64,000 bases of DNA, taken from NCBI GenBank assembly GCA_965248855.1, contig CBDFKQ010000014.1:310001-374000 (forward strand). Direction: 5' to 3'. The DNA comes from CBDFKQ01 sp965248855 (GTDB lineage Bacteria > Bacteroidota > Bacteroidia > Cytophagales > 172606-1). This document shows, one piece after another, positions 9,666 through 18,670 of the stretch. A model generated the notes under the pieces. That model did no database searches. It saw nothing but the letters and a program-made list of their open reading frames with translations, and was not told the DNA's origin. How positions within the stretch are numbered: the first letter of the stretch is position 1; the number at the start of each line of letters is the position of its first letter. The position numbers and the translations under genes are program-made.

Positions 9666-10259
9666 TTAATTAAAATTAGCACTTCGTGCGTTTATTAATT
9701 TCTGATCTTCTGAAACCTTCAAAATTTCTTTTTGATCAATAAAAAATTTCTCCAGTTCTTTTAAGCGAATAATTTGCTCCGGTGTCGGTCTTATAAAAGT
9801 CCTTACTTTTTTAACAAGCTTAAGTGCATCATCAAAAGTGACACCGATTTTTAATAAATAGGCAATGGCCATGCTTGGCCCTCGGCCTTGACCTTGCCTG
9901 CAATGAATATAAACTTTACCTCCGTTTTTTATTTCATTATCAACAAACTCCGCACCTTTGGCAAGGCTTTCAATACTCGGAGGGGTTTGATCGGGAGTTG
10001 GCAGATGAAGATATTTCAGGCCTACATAATCAGCTTCTTTATGAACAGATGAAATGCGCATATTTACAATAGCAGTAATTTTCATTTCTTTTAATTTTTG
10101 TAATCCGCGTAAATTATATTGACCACCCAAAAAAAGATTTGCTGTTATCTGGCTTCTTTTTAAAGTGGGTATTCCAAAAATAATTCTATAAGATTGATCA
10201 ATAATCTTTTGAATAAAAATAATAATTACATTCCAAATACTAATAATCGAAGTTTTCAT
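9666..10259 (-). CDS. Dual-specificity protein phosphatase family protein
   Basis: A 197-residue protein. The PTP-loop HCRQGQGRG gives nucleophile C120 and R126, fitting the HCx5R signature. D90 in PTPDQTPP is the likely general acid. An N-terminal hydrophobic stretch (5-20) may anchor it to the membrane. Such phosphatases hydrolyse phospho-Tyr/Ser/Thr or phospholipid head groups. The neighbouring lipid kinase makes a lipid phosphate a reasonable but unproven substrate. It lies 50 bp downstream of that gene on the same strand. Confidence 0.88.
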   Translation of the reverse strand: MKTSIISIWNVIIIFIQKIIDQSYRIIFGIPTLKRSQITANLFLGGQYNLRGLQKLKEMKITAIVNMRISSVHKEADYVGLKYLHLPTPDQTPPSIESLAKGAEFVDNEIKNGGKVYIHCRQGQGRGPSMAIAYLLKIGVTFDDALKLVKKVRTFIRPTPEQIIRLKELEKFFIDQKEILKVSEDQKLINARSANFN

Positions 10260-10270
10260 TCTGTTTTAAA

Positions 10271-10306
10271 TATCAGTTTATCAATATCATTATATTCATA
10301 ATTTTA
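10271..10306. repeat. Dispersed palindromic repeat (IS110 target family), copy 1
   Basis: Read on the minus strand it contains GATATTGATAAACTGATA, close to the junctions of both complete IS110 copies. It lies between two genes. Confidence 0.7.
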
Positions 10307-10309
10307 TTT

Positions 10310-11200
10310 TTAAGATTCGATTTTCCCGGGAACAATTACCTGTAGAGCATCAGGAACAACTTTAATATTTATTTTATCGGCTTCCATTACACAATCATCA
10401 CAGATAAATTTTTGCGTTTTTTCTAATTCAATTGTTATTTCCCTCCCTTTCCATCTTTTCAACACACTTGATTCCTGTTGAAGCAATGTAGATCCTGCAA
10501 CGCGTAAAATGGATAAAATATCAACTTCGTTTAATAAAATTATATCAAACATACCATCCGAAAAACTAATATCAGGCAAAAAAGAAAAACCTTCAACCCC
10601 AATATTGCCCAAGTTGGTTACTGTAAGCGCAACTCCGCTTTCAATAATTTCCTCACCATCAATATTAATTTTAAAAGTTTGGGGATCGGCCTTGGATACC
10701 GTTTGTAAAGTGGTAATACCATAGGCAAGTTGCCCGTAAGTATTTTTCATTTCCCTGCCTGCTTCCAACACCATATCTGATAAAATTCCAAAATTAACTC
10801 TGATAACAAAAGGTTTATTATTTATCAAACCCATATCCATATGTTGGATAATAAAGTTTTTACTTGTTAATAATTCAATAGCTTCCTTTGTATCGATTGG
10901 TATTCCTAATTCCTTTGCCATCACATTTGCTGTTCCGCCGGGGATAATAGCCATTGGTTTTTTATTTTGATAAAGAGCTTGTGCTACTTCCATTATACTT
11001 CCGTCACCACCATAAATGGCTACTATATCAGTTTTATTTAAACATTCCAAAGCCATTTTTTTAGCATCTCCATCTTCTTTGGTAATGGAAATATCCCATT
11101 TGATGTCTGTATCCTTAAAAGTATTATTAATAAAAGATAATATGGGTTCTTCTCTACCGGCGGCCGGGTTAATAATGAAATGAATATGTTTGGGTTGCAT
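10310..11200 (-). CDS. YegS/DAGK-family lipid kinase
   Basis: A 296-residue member of the diacylglycerol/sphingosine kinase family: INPAAG near the start, GGDGS at 64-68 (nucleotide phosphate loop) and PGGTAN at 87-92. It transfers phosphate from ATP to a lipid hydroxyl at the inner face of the membrane. The exact lipid is unknown. The length is normal for the bacterial family. It is upstream of a dual-specificity phosphatase gene on the same strand. Confidence 0.92.
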   Translation of the reverse strand: MQPKHIHFIINPAAGREEPILSFINNTFKDTDIKWDISITKEDGDAKKMALECLNKTDIVAIYGGDGSIMEVAQALYQNKKPMAIIPGGTANVMAKELGIPIDTKEAIELLTSKNFIIQHMDMGLINNKPFVIRVNFGILSDMVLEAGREMKNTYGQLAYGITTLQTVSKADPQTFKINIDGEEIIESGVALTVTNLGNIGVEGFSFLPDISFSDGMFDIILLNEVDILSILRVAGSTLLQQESSVLKRWKGREITIELEKTQKFICDDCVMEADKINIKVVPDALQVIVPGKIES

Positions 11201-11304
11201 AATTTATATTTATAAATGCTAAATTTAAAAAAACATGCCATGCTGCGTTTTCAAATAAATAAAATTTAAATATTTGGCACGGAAATGATTATAAAATTTA
11301 AAGA

Positions 11305-11332
11305 TTGTTAATGAAAAAGATTATTATTTTTG
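11305..11332 (+). promoter_or_regulatory. Bacteroidota-type promoter of lptC
   Basis: TTG at 11305-11307, a 17-nt spacer, TATTTTTG at 11325-11332, then 18 nt to the ATG. Confidence 0.5.
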
Positions 11333-11350
11333 TAATATAAACTTTAATCA

Positions 11351-11899
11351 ATGCATAAAAATAAAATTTATTATCTTATACTTTTGTTCATTGTAACTTC
11401 TTTTTTACTATTACAAGGTTGTAGTAAAAGCGAGCTTGGAGGAAAACCGGAAACATATGACGGACCTTTATACGATTTTAAGAATATTGATTTACTTTAT
11501 AGCGATTCTGCCAAGGTAAAAGTACATATGGTTTCTCCACGAGAATTGGTTATGCCAAACCAGGATATGATTTTCCCGGAAGGAATTCATTTGGATTTTT
11601 ATGATGCAACCGGTCAAAAAGAAACTCAATTAACTTCCAAAAAGGCGAGATACAGGGCAGATAAACAAACATACGTAGTTACTGACAGTGTAGTTGTTTT
11701 AAATTTTAAAAAACAAGAAACATTATTAACCGATGAACTCAATTGGTTGCAATCAGAAAAAAAAATACATACAAATAAAGAGGTGACAATTAAAACACCT
11801 ACGGAGTTATTAAAAGGAGAAGGTTTGGATGCGAAACAAGATTTTAGTTGGTATAGAATTAGAAAGCCAACGGGTATCTTTCCCATTGATGACAAATAA
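11351..11899 (+). CDS. lptC: LPS export periplasmic protein LptC
   Basis: A 182-residue lipoprotein-type LptC. The hydrophobic leader ends in LLLQGC (lipid Cys about 24), followed by a beta-jellyroll domain with alternating strands (VKVHMVSPRELV, IHLDFYDATGQKE, TQLTSKKARYRADK). LptC takes LPS from the LptBFG transporter and passes it to LptA. Bacteroidota LptC proteins are commonly predicted lipoproteins rather than membrane-anchored by a helix. No other lpt gene is nearby. The Trp and Tyr in SWYRIRKPTG near the end are typical of the family. Confidence 0.85.
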   Translation: MHKNKIYYLILLFIVTSFLLLQGCSKSELGGKPETYDGPLYDFKNIDLLYSDSAKVKVHMVSPRELVMPNQDMIFPEGIHLDFYDATGQKETQLTSKKARYRADKQTYVVTDSVVVLNFKKQETLLTDELNWLQSEKKIHTNKEVTIKTPTELLKGEGLDAKQDFSWYRIRKPTGIFPIDDK

Positions 11900-11904
11900 T
11901 ATTT

Positions 11905-12627
11905 TTATTTTATTCTAAAGCCCAATTTTGCTCCGAAACCGGCATGTGGGAATATATAGGTATGTCCGGTATATTTATCCTGATCAAATATATTCCAAAA
12001 CGAACTTGCATAGATTTCGGAAGGTGCACTGTTATCAAAATTTACTAATGAGTATTCAGTATTTGAAACCCTTACTCCTAAGCCTGCAAATACATCAACG
12101 AAAAAATATTTTCCTATTCCAATTTGTCTCCCAAGTTTAGCCCATAATATTAATCCTTTCCTATTTGCAAATGCATCATTATACTTATAACGCATATTAT
12201 TAACAATATATTCAGAGTTTTTTCTTTTAAATCGAGTAGTAAAATAACATGATTCAAAGGCCAGATAAGATTTACTGCCTTTACCAATATACTTTCCGGC
12301 TTCTATCCTATATTTATTATGAACTTGATCCATATCCTGAAAATTTAGGTCTACATAGCCATAACCATGTTGTGATTTATCACTTTTATCTTCCCATACC
12401 GAGCCTGTACCAATTCCAATTTCTGTTTGAATACTGTAAAAATTGTGAAACTTAAATTCCAGACCTATTTGAAAAGTAGGCACCTTATTTAAAGCCAAAT
12501 TAAATGGAGTCCATTTAAAATAAACACCTTTTGGAAAGCGTAAGGTAGAATCTCTAATGGTTGCAGTCGTTTTTAAAAAAGTAAATGTTAAAATTATAAT
12601 TAACAGCAATTTCCAATGTTTTTTCAT
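11905..12627 (-). CDS. Outer-membrane beta-barrel-like hypothetical protein
   Basis: 240 residues. A signal peptide (1-22, ending near TTA) is followed by aromatic-rich alternating strands (YFKWTPFNLAL, FHNFYSIQTEIGIGTGS, YFVDVFAGLGVRVS) and a final AGFGAKLGFRI, as in small Bacteroidota outer-membrane barrels of the DUF3575 kind. Function unknown. It is convergent with lptC, with only 5 bp between stops. Confidence 0.7.
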   Translation of the reverse strand: MKKHWKLLLIIILTFTFLKTTATIRDSTLRFPKGVYFKWTPFNLALNKVPTFQIGLEFKFHNFYSIQTEIGIGTGSVWEDKSDKSQHGYGYVDLNFQDMDQVHNKYRIEAGKYIGKGSKSYLAFESCYFTTRFKRKNSEYIVNNMRYKYNDAFANRKGLILWAKLGRQIGIGKYFFVDVFAGLGVRVSNTEYSLVNFDNSAPSEIYASSFWNIFDQDKYTGHTYIFPHAGFGAKLGFRIK

Positions 12628-12636
12628 GTTGGGTTT

Positions 12637-12668
12637 AATTATAAGTTTATCAATATATTTATAATTTA
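12637..12668. repeat. Dispersed palindromic repeat, copy 2 (divergent)
   Basis: The minus strand reads TTGATAAACTTATAATT, flanked by matching AT-rich arms. Intergenic. Confidence 0.5.
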
Positions 12669-12737
12669 TAGATAATCTCTAAATTAAATTCCACATTCAC
12701 CTTTCCGGGGATGTGAAAACCAAACATCAGATAATAA

Positions 12738-12773
12738 TAATAAAAGCCATTATGGAATGGCTTTTATTATTAA
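12738..12773 (-). terminator. Bidirectional hairpin terminator
   Basis: AAAAGCCATT / AATGGCTTTT stem with a 4-nt loop, 10 bp past the stop of the SnoaL-like gene. Confidence 0.75.
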
Positions 12774-12783
12774 AACTTACAAT

Positions 12784-13302
12784 CTATTTACCCCAAAAAT
12801 CATTTTCTTTCTCAATATTAGATGAAAATATTTTCGCACTCACAATTTTCCCATCTTTTACTTCATATACATCAATGTTTTCTACATCCAATACATTTAC
12901 CGGGTTGGATGCTTTAAAGTGTAAAAGACAAGCTACGCTGCTACCATTTGCAGTTAAAACTTTAATTTCTGAAAGTGTGAATGTGTTTTGTGATAATTCA
13001 TACATACCACCCACCATTTGAAATACTTCAATAGCGGATTTTTTTAAGCCTGAAAATTTATTTTTCCCCGGTTGATCCCATTGAATGTCAGGATGTAAAA
13101 TCATCGCAAGCTTTTCATTATTCCCTTGTTGAACAGCTTCTAAAAATTCACTTACTACTTTAATTGATTGCTTTTCCATTGTGTTTGTTTTTAAATGTTT
13201 TGTATTTGGTTGACTTTTGTTTAATGTATTTTCACTTAAGGCTTGTGCCTGTGCAGAAATAGCAAGAGAAAATAAGATGATTGCATAATATGTTGTTTTC
13301 AT
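12784..13302 (-). CDS. SnoaL-like (NTF2-fold) exported protein
   Basis: 172 residues. A signal peptide (MKTTYY to AQA, about 1-20) precedes an NTF2/SnoaL-type domain: a helix SEFLEAVQQGN, then LHPDIQWDQPG, and the strand pair HFKASNPVNVLDVENIDVYEVKDGKIV. The fold often holds a small-molecule pocket; ligand or reaction unknown. An internal Met at residue 42 could give a cytosolic form. Divergent from the AraC gene at 13442 with a 139-bp shared spacer, so control by that regulator is plausible. Confidence 0.75.
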   Translation of the reverse strand: MKTTYYAIILFSLAISAQAQALSENTLNKSQPNTKHLKTNTMEKQSIKVVSEFLEAVQQGNNEKLAMILHPDIQWDQPGKNKFSGLKKSAIEVFQMVGGMYELSQNTFTLSEIKVLTANGSSVACLLHFKASNPVNVLDVENIDVYEVKDGKIVSAKIFSSNIEKENDFWGK

Positions 13303-13441
13303 ATTTTAGTTTTTTATTTCTGTGCAAACTTATTGCTTAAAGGTGGCCGTTACTTTACCATTAAGAGACAAATAGATATCATTTGACGACAAAACGTTAA
13401 GAGAATTATTTTGAAATTTTTATAATAATTACATTTGGTTT

Positions 13442-14449
13442 ATGGAAAATCAAAAGAGATATTTTGCACTTAGTTTGATTGCATATGCTGTTCAAAGAGG
13501 TATTGTTGCCGAAAATTTATGTCGGTTGTCCGGAATAAACTTACATTCGGTTGAAAATGATAATGAGGTTGAAATAACAGACAACCACTTATACAATTTC
13601 TGGACGAATGCAGGTTTCTTAACTAAGGATTCACTTTTTGGATTGCACTTTGGGGAGTCATTACAACTTTCAGCATTGGGTATTGTCGGCCAAGTTATTC
13701 AAAACAGTAAAACTGTTGGTGAAGCGATCAATACTGCCGGTTCGTTAACACATTTAATTACTGATCTTTTTTCAATTAAAATTGAAAAGGGGATTAAAAT
13801 ATTTAAAATTGATTTTATACCTATAGAAACAAACGATGATATTTCGCTTTCATTTACCCAAAAATTAATTGAGTTTTTTATGGTTTTTGTAGTACATGAA
13901 TTGGATGGGTTTATGTTAAAGAAAATAAATCCTATAAATGTTACTTTACCTTTTGAACCTGCGCATAGTAAAGAATATGAAAGAGTTTTTAGATGTGAAA
14001 TAAAGAATGATAAAGAATTTAGTATGCAGTTTGATAACTGCATTTGGAATGAAAATATAGTATCGGCCAATTATGATTTGCAAAAGTTTTTATATCAAAA
14101 AATTAAAACCGAAAGCATTAATCTAGAACAAAAGCCCACTTTTAAAAACAGAATTTACCATTATTTAATATCTAATTCTTACTTAGGTGTAGCGACTTTA
14201 GAAGAAATTGCCGGTAATTTTAATCTGAGTCCAAGAACTTTTCAACGAAGGTTAAAGGAGGAAGGTGTAAATTTTCAGCAACTGTCAGACTCTGTGCGTA
14301 AAACACTTGCTCTACAATATATTCAATCGGGTAGTTATCCAACTAAGGAAATTTCATATATGCTTGGATATAACGAACTCAGTGCCTTTAACAGAGCTTT
14401 TAAAAGATGGACGGGGGCCAGCCCTGTTGCCTTTAAGATGCTTCGTTAA
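13442..14449 (+). CDS. AraC-family regulator with arabinose-binding-like N-terminal domain
   Basis: 335 residues. The N-terminal domain (about 15-210) resembles the Arabinose_bd domain of OruR/ArgR-type regulators (GIVGQVIQNSKTVGEAI). The C-terminal domain (235-335) is an AraC double HTH, with helix TLEEIAGNFNLSPRTFQRRL and the family end motif FNRAFKRWTGASP. TACATTTG at 13430-13437, with TTG at 13411, sits only 4 nt before the ATG, which would give a leaderless or near-leaderless message. It is divergent from the SnoaL-like gene and overlaps the 3' end of the convergent flavoprotein gene by 17 bp. Confidence 0.9.
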   Translation: MENQKRYFALSLIAYAVQRGIVAENLCRLSGINLHSVENDNEVEITDNHLYNFWTNAGFLTKDSLFGLHFGESLQLSALGIVGQVIQNSKTVGEAINTAGSLTHLITDLFSIKIEKGIKIFKIDFIPIETNDDISLSFTQKLIEFFMVFVVHELDGFMLKKINPINVTLPFEPAHSKEYERVFRCEIKNDKEFSMQFDNCIWNENIVSANYDLQKFLYQKIKTESINLEQKPTFKNRIYHYLISNSYLGVATLEEIAGNFNLSPRTFQRRLKEEGVNFQQLSDSVRKTLALQYIQSGSYPTKEISYMLGYNELSAFNRAFKRWTGASPVAFKMLR

Positions 14450-15674
14450 TTGCTTTTGCAACAATAAAACCACTCGACCAGGCGTGTTGAAAATTAAATC
14501 CTCCGGTTATTCCATCAATATTCATTATTTCTCCGGCAAAATATAATTGAGGGATTAATTTACTTTCCATTGTTGCCGGGTTGATTTCTGAAATTTCAAC
14601 TCCACCGGCAGTAACAAATTCTTCTTTAAAGGTTGTTTTTCCGCTCACATTTAATTCATGCGAACACAAATTTATAATTAATTTATTTTGTTCTTTCGCA
14701 GGTAATTCCGACCACTTACAATCCGGTTTAATACCCGAAACTTCAATTAAATAATCCCATAAGCGTTGTGGGAGAGAAAAAGGGTTTTTATTTTTTATTT
14801 TTATCGTTGCCAGCTCTTTCCGAAAGTTTGCCCAGTTTTCTCTTAATTGAGATTCGTTAAACTGTGGTAACCAATTGACAAAAATTAAACTTTCATAATC
14901 TTTTTTAAAAAATTCTTGTGCACCCCAAGCCGACAGTCTTAAAACGGCAGGCCCGCTTAAACCCCAATGTGTAATAAGTGCTGCACCCCTTTCAACTAAT
15001 TTAGTACCTGCAATTTTCACCACCACATCCGGTAAGCTTATCCCGGCAAGGTCGTTAAGCAATTCATTTTGAATATTAAATGTAAATAAGGAAGGAACAG
15101 GCTCTACAACAGTATGACCTGAATTTTTTAACATATCGAATTGAGAAAATTTGGAAAAACCACCACAAGCCAGGCATAAATAATCTGCCGTTAAAACTTC
15201 TCCATCATATAATTTTAAATTAAATCTTTTTGTATTTTCCGATTCTTCAAAAATTTCAATATCAATAAGGTTTTTATGAAGTAAAATCGTAACTTTTAGC
15301 TTGCTTGCCTCTCTCAAAAAACAATCAATAATAGTTTGAGATGAATTACTTTCAGGAAAAATGCGTCCGTCGGCTTCTGTTTTTAATTTTACATCCCTGC
15401 TTTCAAACCATCCAATGGTATCGGTAGTATTGAACAATTGAAATTCTTTTTTTAAAAAATTACCGCCTCTGGGATATTTTTTTGCTAAATCGGCAATTGA
15501 AAAGCAAGCATGTGTAACATTGCATCTTCCTCCCCCCGATATTTTTACTTTTGATAAAAGTTTATCTGTTTTTTCAATTACTACCACTTCCAACTCTTCA
15601 TTCATCCGAGCAGCATTAATAGCACAGAATATTCCCGCAGCACCACCTCCAACAATAATTAATCGCCTTTTCAA
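14433..15674 (-). CDS. BaiN/HI0933-family NAD(P)/FAD-dependent oxidoreductase
   Basis: A 413-residue flavoprotein. The FAD-binding GGGAAGIFCAI at 8-18 follows the beta strand RRLIIV. ISGGGRCN and the C-terminal GEIMNIDGITGGFNFQHAW are hallmark motifs of the HI0933/BaiN family. Members include the bile-acid flavoprotein reductase BaiN; most are uncharacterised. Substrate unknown here. Complete in length. Single gene, convergent overlap of 17 bp with the AraC gene. Confidence 0.93.
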   Translation of the reverse strand: MKRRLIIVGGGAAGIFCAINAARMNEELEVVVIEKTDKLLSKVKISGGGRCNVTHACFSIADLAKKYPRGGNFLKKEFQLFNTTDTIGWFESRDVKLKTEADGRIFPESNSSQTIIDCFLREASKLKVTILLHKNLIDIEIFEESENTKRFNLKLYDGEVLTADYLCLACGGFSKFSQFDMLKNSGHTVVEPVPSLFTFNIQNELLNDLAGISLPDVVVKIAGTKLVERGAALITHWGLSGPAVLRLSAWGAQEFFKKDYESLIFVNWLPQFNESQLRENWANFRKELATIKIKNKNPFSLPQRLWDYLIEVSGIKPDCKWSELPAKEQNKLIINLCSHELNVSGKTTFKEEFVTAGGVEISEINPATMESKLIPQLYFAGEIMNIDGITGGFNFQHAWSSGFIVAKAINEAS

Positions 15675-15831
15675 TATTTAATTTTTATTCAAAATTAATA
15701 AATGTGTATGATAAATTATTTAAATATAATTGTTATACAAAATGGTTTCCCGCATAACCTTATCTTTTTCAATAATTATTCACATTGTCATAAAAATAAA
15801 TTACGCAATTGATTTATAGATTGTTTATAAA

Positions 15832-15867
15832 TATGAATATATCGATATTGATAAACCGATAATTATA
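15832..15867. repeat. Dispersed palindromic repeat, copy 3: unoccupied IS110 target site
   Basis: The plus strand reads GATATTGATAAACC followed by GATAATTATAA. This is the left flank joined directly to the right flank of both complete IS110 copies, so it represents the target before insertion. Confidence 0.8.
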
Positions 15868-16011
15868 AAATTAATTTTATTTTTTGACCCGGGTTTACAA
15901 CAAGGAGGCCCGATTAAAATTTTAGAACAGCCGAAACATTATTGTTTTGATATTTTTAAATCAAAATCACATTGTAATAAGCCGGCTGTGAGCAATTGTA
16001 AAGAAGTGAAA

Positions 16012-16038
16012 TTCTTTTTGTTAGGTACGAACAAAAAG
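16012..16038. other. Hairpin downstream of phoH
   Basis: Inverted repeat of 9-10 bp around AGGTAC. It lies about 120 bp past the phoH stop. Possible transcription end; no long T-tract. Confidence 0.4.
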
Positions 16039-16155
16039 ATTGAAATGTAAGGCAGGCCTCAAATTTTTTTTATTTTGTAGTATGATAAAATAAAATAAAA
16101 AGACGATATATAATTTCTATTTAAATTAACTGCCAGTTCTATTTATATAAATTTA

Positions 16156-17079
16156 TTACTTTTCATTTTCTTCATAAGCAGTAATAATTTCTCTTACCAA
16201 CCTGTGCCTAACTACGTCTTTAACATCAAGCTGTACAAAACCAATCCCTTTTACATTTTTTAATATTTGTAAAGACTCAGCCAATCCTGATTTTTGATTT
16301 TTTGGCAAATCTACCTGCGATTGATCACCGGTTACAATAACTTTTGAATTCGGCCCCATACGAGTTAAAAACATTTTCATTTGCATTGGAGTAGTATTTT
16401 GAGCTTCGTCCAATAAAATAAAAGCATGATGAAGTGTTCTTCCTCTCATATATGCCAATGGCGCAATCTCTACAACCCTGTTTTCCAAATAAAATTTGAG
16501 TTTCTCCGGGGGTATCATATCATCCAGTGCATCGTAAATGGGACGAAGGTAGGGATCTATTTTTTCTTTTAAATCTCCGGGTAAAAAGCCTAAATTTTCA
16601 CCGGCTTCTACTGCCGGCCGGGTAATAATTATTTTTTTTACTTCTTTATCCTTTAATGCTTTTACTGCCAGTGCAACTGCTATATAGGTCTTCCCTGTTC
16701 CGGCAGGCCCAATGGCAAACACTAAATCATTTTCATTCGATGATTTGACTAATGTTTTTTGATTGGCCGTTTTAGGCTTAATTACAGAGCCCCTTGTTCC
16801 ATATAAAAGAATATCATCTTCATTGTTGTTATTTATTGAATTTTCTTCATCCTGCAAATAACTGATAACATTATCATTTGTCACCTTTCCAAATTTGTGG
16901 TAGTGACCAAGTAAGGAATTTAAAATTTCATTAATTTTTAATATTTCAGGTGTTGAACCCTGAATTCGAATTTCATTTCCTCTTGATACAATTTTACTGC
17001 CGGGAAATGCCGCAGCTACAGTTTTAATATTATTGTTTTCTATCCCCAAGAAATCAACAAGGGAAATATTTTCTAACAT
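16156..17079 (-). CDS. phoH: PhoH family ATPase
   Basis: About 307 residues from the ATG at 17079. An in-frame TTG six codons upstream exists, but the ATG fits the family start MLENISLVDFLG. A small KH-like N-terminal part is followed by a P-loop ATPase: Walker A GPAGTGKT at 124-131, TRPAVEAGENLGFLPGD and ILLDEAQNTT Walker B. PhoH proteins are putative ATP-dependent RNA-processing factors, often linked to YbeY; no ybeY gene is seen here. Single gene. Confidence 0.94.
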   Translation of the reverse strand: MLENISLVDFLGIENNNIKTVAAAFPGSKIVSRGNEIRIQGSTPEILKINEILNSLLGHYHKFGKVTNDNVISYLQDEENSINNNNEDDILLYGTRGSVIKPKTANQKTLVKSSNENDLVFAIGPAGTGKTYIAVALAVKALKDKEVKKIIITRPAVEAGENLGFLPGDLKEKIDPYLRPIYDALDDMIPPEKLKFYLENRVVEIAPLAYMRGRTLHHAFILLDEAQNTTPMQMKMFLTRMGPNSKVIVTGDQSQVDLPKNQKSGLAESLQILKNVKGIGFVQLDVKDVVRHRLVREIITAYEENEK

Positions 17080-17526
17080 TATTATTTTTTCTATCAAAAT
17101 GCTTTTTAATTAAAATTGTTATTTTGTTTAATTTTTATAATGTTGAGATTAAAAGTTTAAATTTATCTTTTTTAGTCATACATATCAAAAAATACTTTCC
17201 CTGATATTGACTATAAGGCAAACGCCAATATTTTTAAATATGTTCATTTTATTTAAAACTGATGTTAGATAAAATATTAAGACTATCTATCATATAAGAT
17301 TGATTTGTTCAAATAAATTATTAACAATTTTTATAAACTTTATTCGGCTGTAAAAAAATAAATATTTGAGCATCCCTTCTTTAGCTTTGATTAATAAAAC
17401 TATTAATTTGTCAAAGATGAAAATAAAGGTATTTGAAGGGAATAGAGGCTTTAAATTGGCTTTTAGAGAAAAAATAAAAATCCATGCAAATTTCTTTACA
17501 TGGATTTTTAATAAGTTATTTAAATA
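17080..17526. other. 447-bp AT-rich spacer
   Basis: It holds the terminator at 17475-17510. A 61-codon plus-strand frame at 17366-17551 runs through that terminator and into the neighbouring gene and is not credible. Nothing else is seen. Confidence 0.5.
17475..17510 (-). terminator. Intrinsic terminator of the 17527 gene
   Basis: AAAAATCCATG / CATGGATTTTT stem, 12-nt loop, immediately past the stop on the minus strand. Confidence 0.85.
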
Positions 17527-18588
17527 TTATTCTGATGGTTTAGTAACCTGAACGGCCTGACGTTTTTGATCGAAACGAGTTGCAAAAGTGAATGCAATTT
17601 TTGCAGTTACATAAAATCCTCTTCCGGAAATAGATGGGCGATAACCAACTTCACCACCATACGACCATCCGAATTCTTTATTTGTCATTCCTTCAAAACC
17701 TGCCCTAAAGCCAAGATGTTGAACACTTATTTTTGATGCATCAAAAGTGGTTTTAACAGTGGTTGAATTAATGATAGCCTCGGTACTAACATTATTAATT
17801 TTTATCATTGGGGCATATAATATATCGGCATATAATGTAAAAATTCCATCGTTTGCCTGACCGTCATATTTTTTAGGTTTGATGGCAACATTGCGAATCC
17901 TTGCCAATGAACCTCCTAAATAAATTCCGGCTGAACTAAGGCTTCCATAATATTTTTTGCCGGTTGGACTAGAAACATCTAAGGTATCAGATGTTGTTAA
18001 TGCAACAAGAGGCACGTTTTGCTTATCTGAAACGGATCCTATATTAGTAGTACTTGACCAATAATAACCTCCAAGCCTTGCTCCAATAATTTTACGAACT
18101 TTTGATGGAATTAAAATAATATCAGGTACGGTTGCTGCCCATTTTTCGTCGGAATATCTTTTTGTATATACAACCATTCGTGAAATACCCGGAGAGGATT
18201 CATCTTTAATATGATAGGTTCCCCCTATTTCAAAAAGATTAAAGCCGCTTAAGTGAGCCGTATTTGTTTTTTCTTTTTCTCCTATGTGTTTAAAATGATC
18301 TGATCCCTGAGAATATGGCCTCCTATATAAAAACCTGAAATCAAATTTATTTTTTAAATAGTAATTGCCCTGCAAACCAAAGCCTGCATTAAAGTTTGTT
18401 GAAAAAAAATCGGCATAAAGCGGAATAAAATGAACCCACATTTTATTTAAATCATAAGGCTCGTCATACAAAAGTTCATATTCAACATCCGTTTTAGAAG
18501 AGGCAGAATTATTTTGAGCCATACATGGTGATGCGAGATAAAAAATAGATAATAAAATTGAGTAAAAAGTTACTTTTTTCACATTCAT
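17527..18588 (-). CDS. Outer-membrane barrel-like protein
   Basis: 353 residues from the ATG at 18588. The open frame extends 33 codons further upstream, but that part overlaps the preceding gene, and the ATG at 18588 starts a clean signal peptide (MNVKKVTFYSILL to CMA). The mature part has many alternating aromatic/Gly strands (FSTNFNAGFGLQGNYYLKN, WSYGGEVGYRPSISGRGFY) and ends ITFATRF-like before a charged tail, consistent with an outer-membrane barrel. Function unknown. It follows an Rrf2 regulator gene on the same strand, which may control it. Confidence 0.75.
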   Translation of the reverse strand: MNVKKVTFYSILLSIFYLASPCMAQNNSASSKTDVEYELLYDEPYDLNKMWVHFIPLYADFFSTNFNAGFGLQGNYYLKNKFDFRFLYRRPYSQGSDHFKHIGEKEKTNTAHLSGFNLFEIGGTYHIKDESSPGISRMVVYTKRYSDEKWAATVPDIILIPSKVRKIIGARLGGYYWSSTTNIGSVSDKQNVPLVALTTSDTLDVSSPTGKKYYGSLSSAGIYLGGSLARIRNVAIKPKKYDGQANDGIFTLYADILYAPMIKINNVSTEAIINSTTVKTTFDASKISVQHLGFRAGFEGMTNKEFGWSYGGEVGYRPSISGRGFYVTAKIAFTFATRFDQKRQAVQVTKPSE

Positions 18589-18670
18589 TATAATTTGCAG
18601 ATATCTGGTGTTAATGCGCTTATATAAGCTAATAGTAACAAGTAAATAATAATAAATAAATAATTTTAAT

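Larger units (their letters stand above)
15675..16155. other. 481-bp spacer with palindromic repeat and hairpin
   Basis: It holds an unoccupied IS110 target-type palindrome (15832-15867) and a hairpin at 16012-16038 (CTTTTTGTT with GAACAAAAAG). No open frame of note. Confidence 0.5.

Noticed and set aside
17366..17551. 61-codon plus-strand open frame
   Set aside because: It runs through a clear terminator and into the 3' end of an opposite-strand gene; no credible start or similarity.
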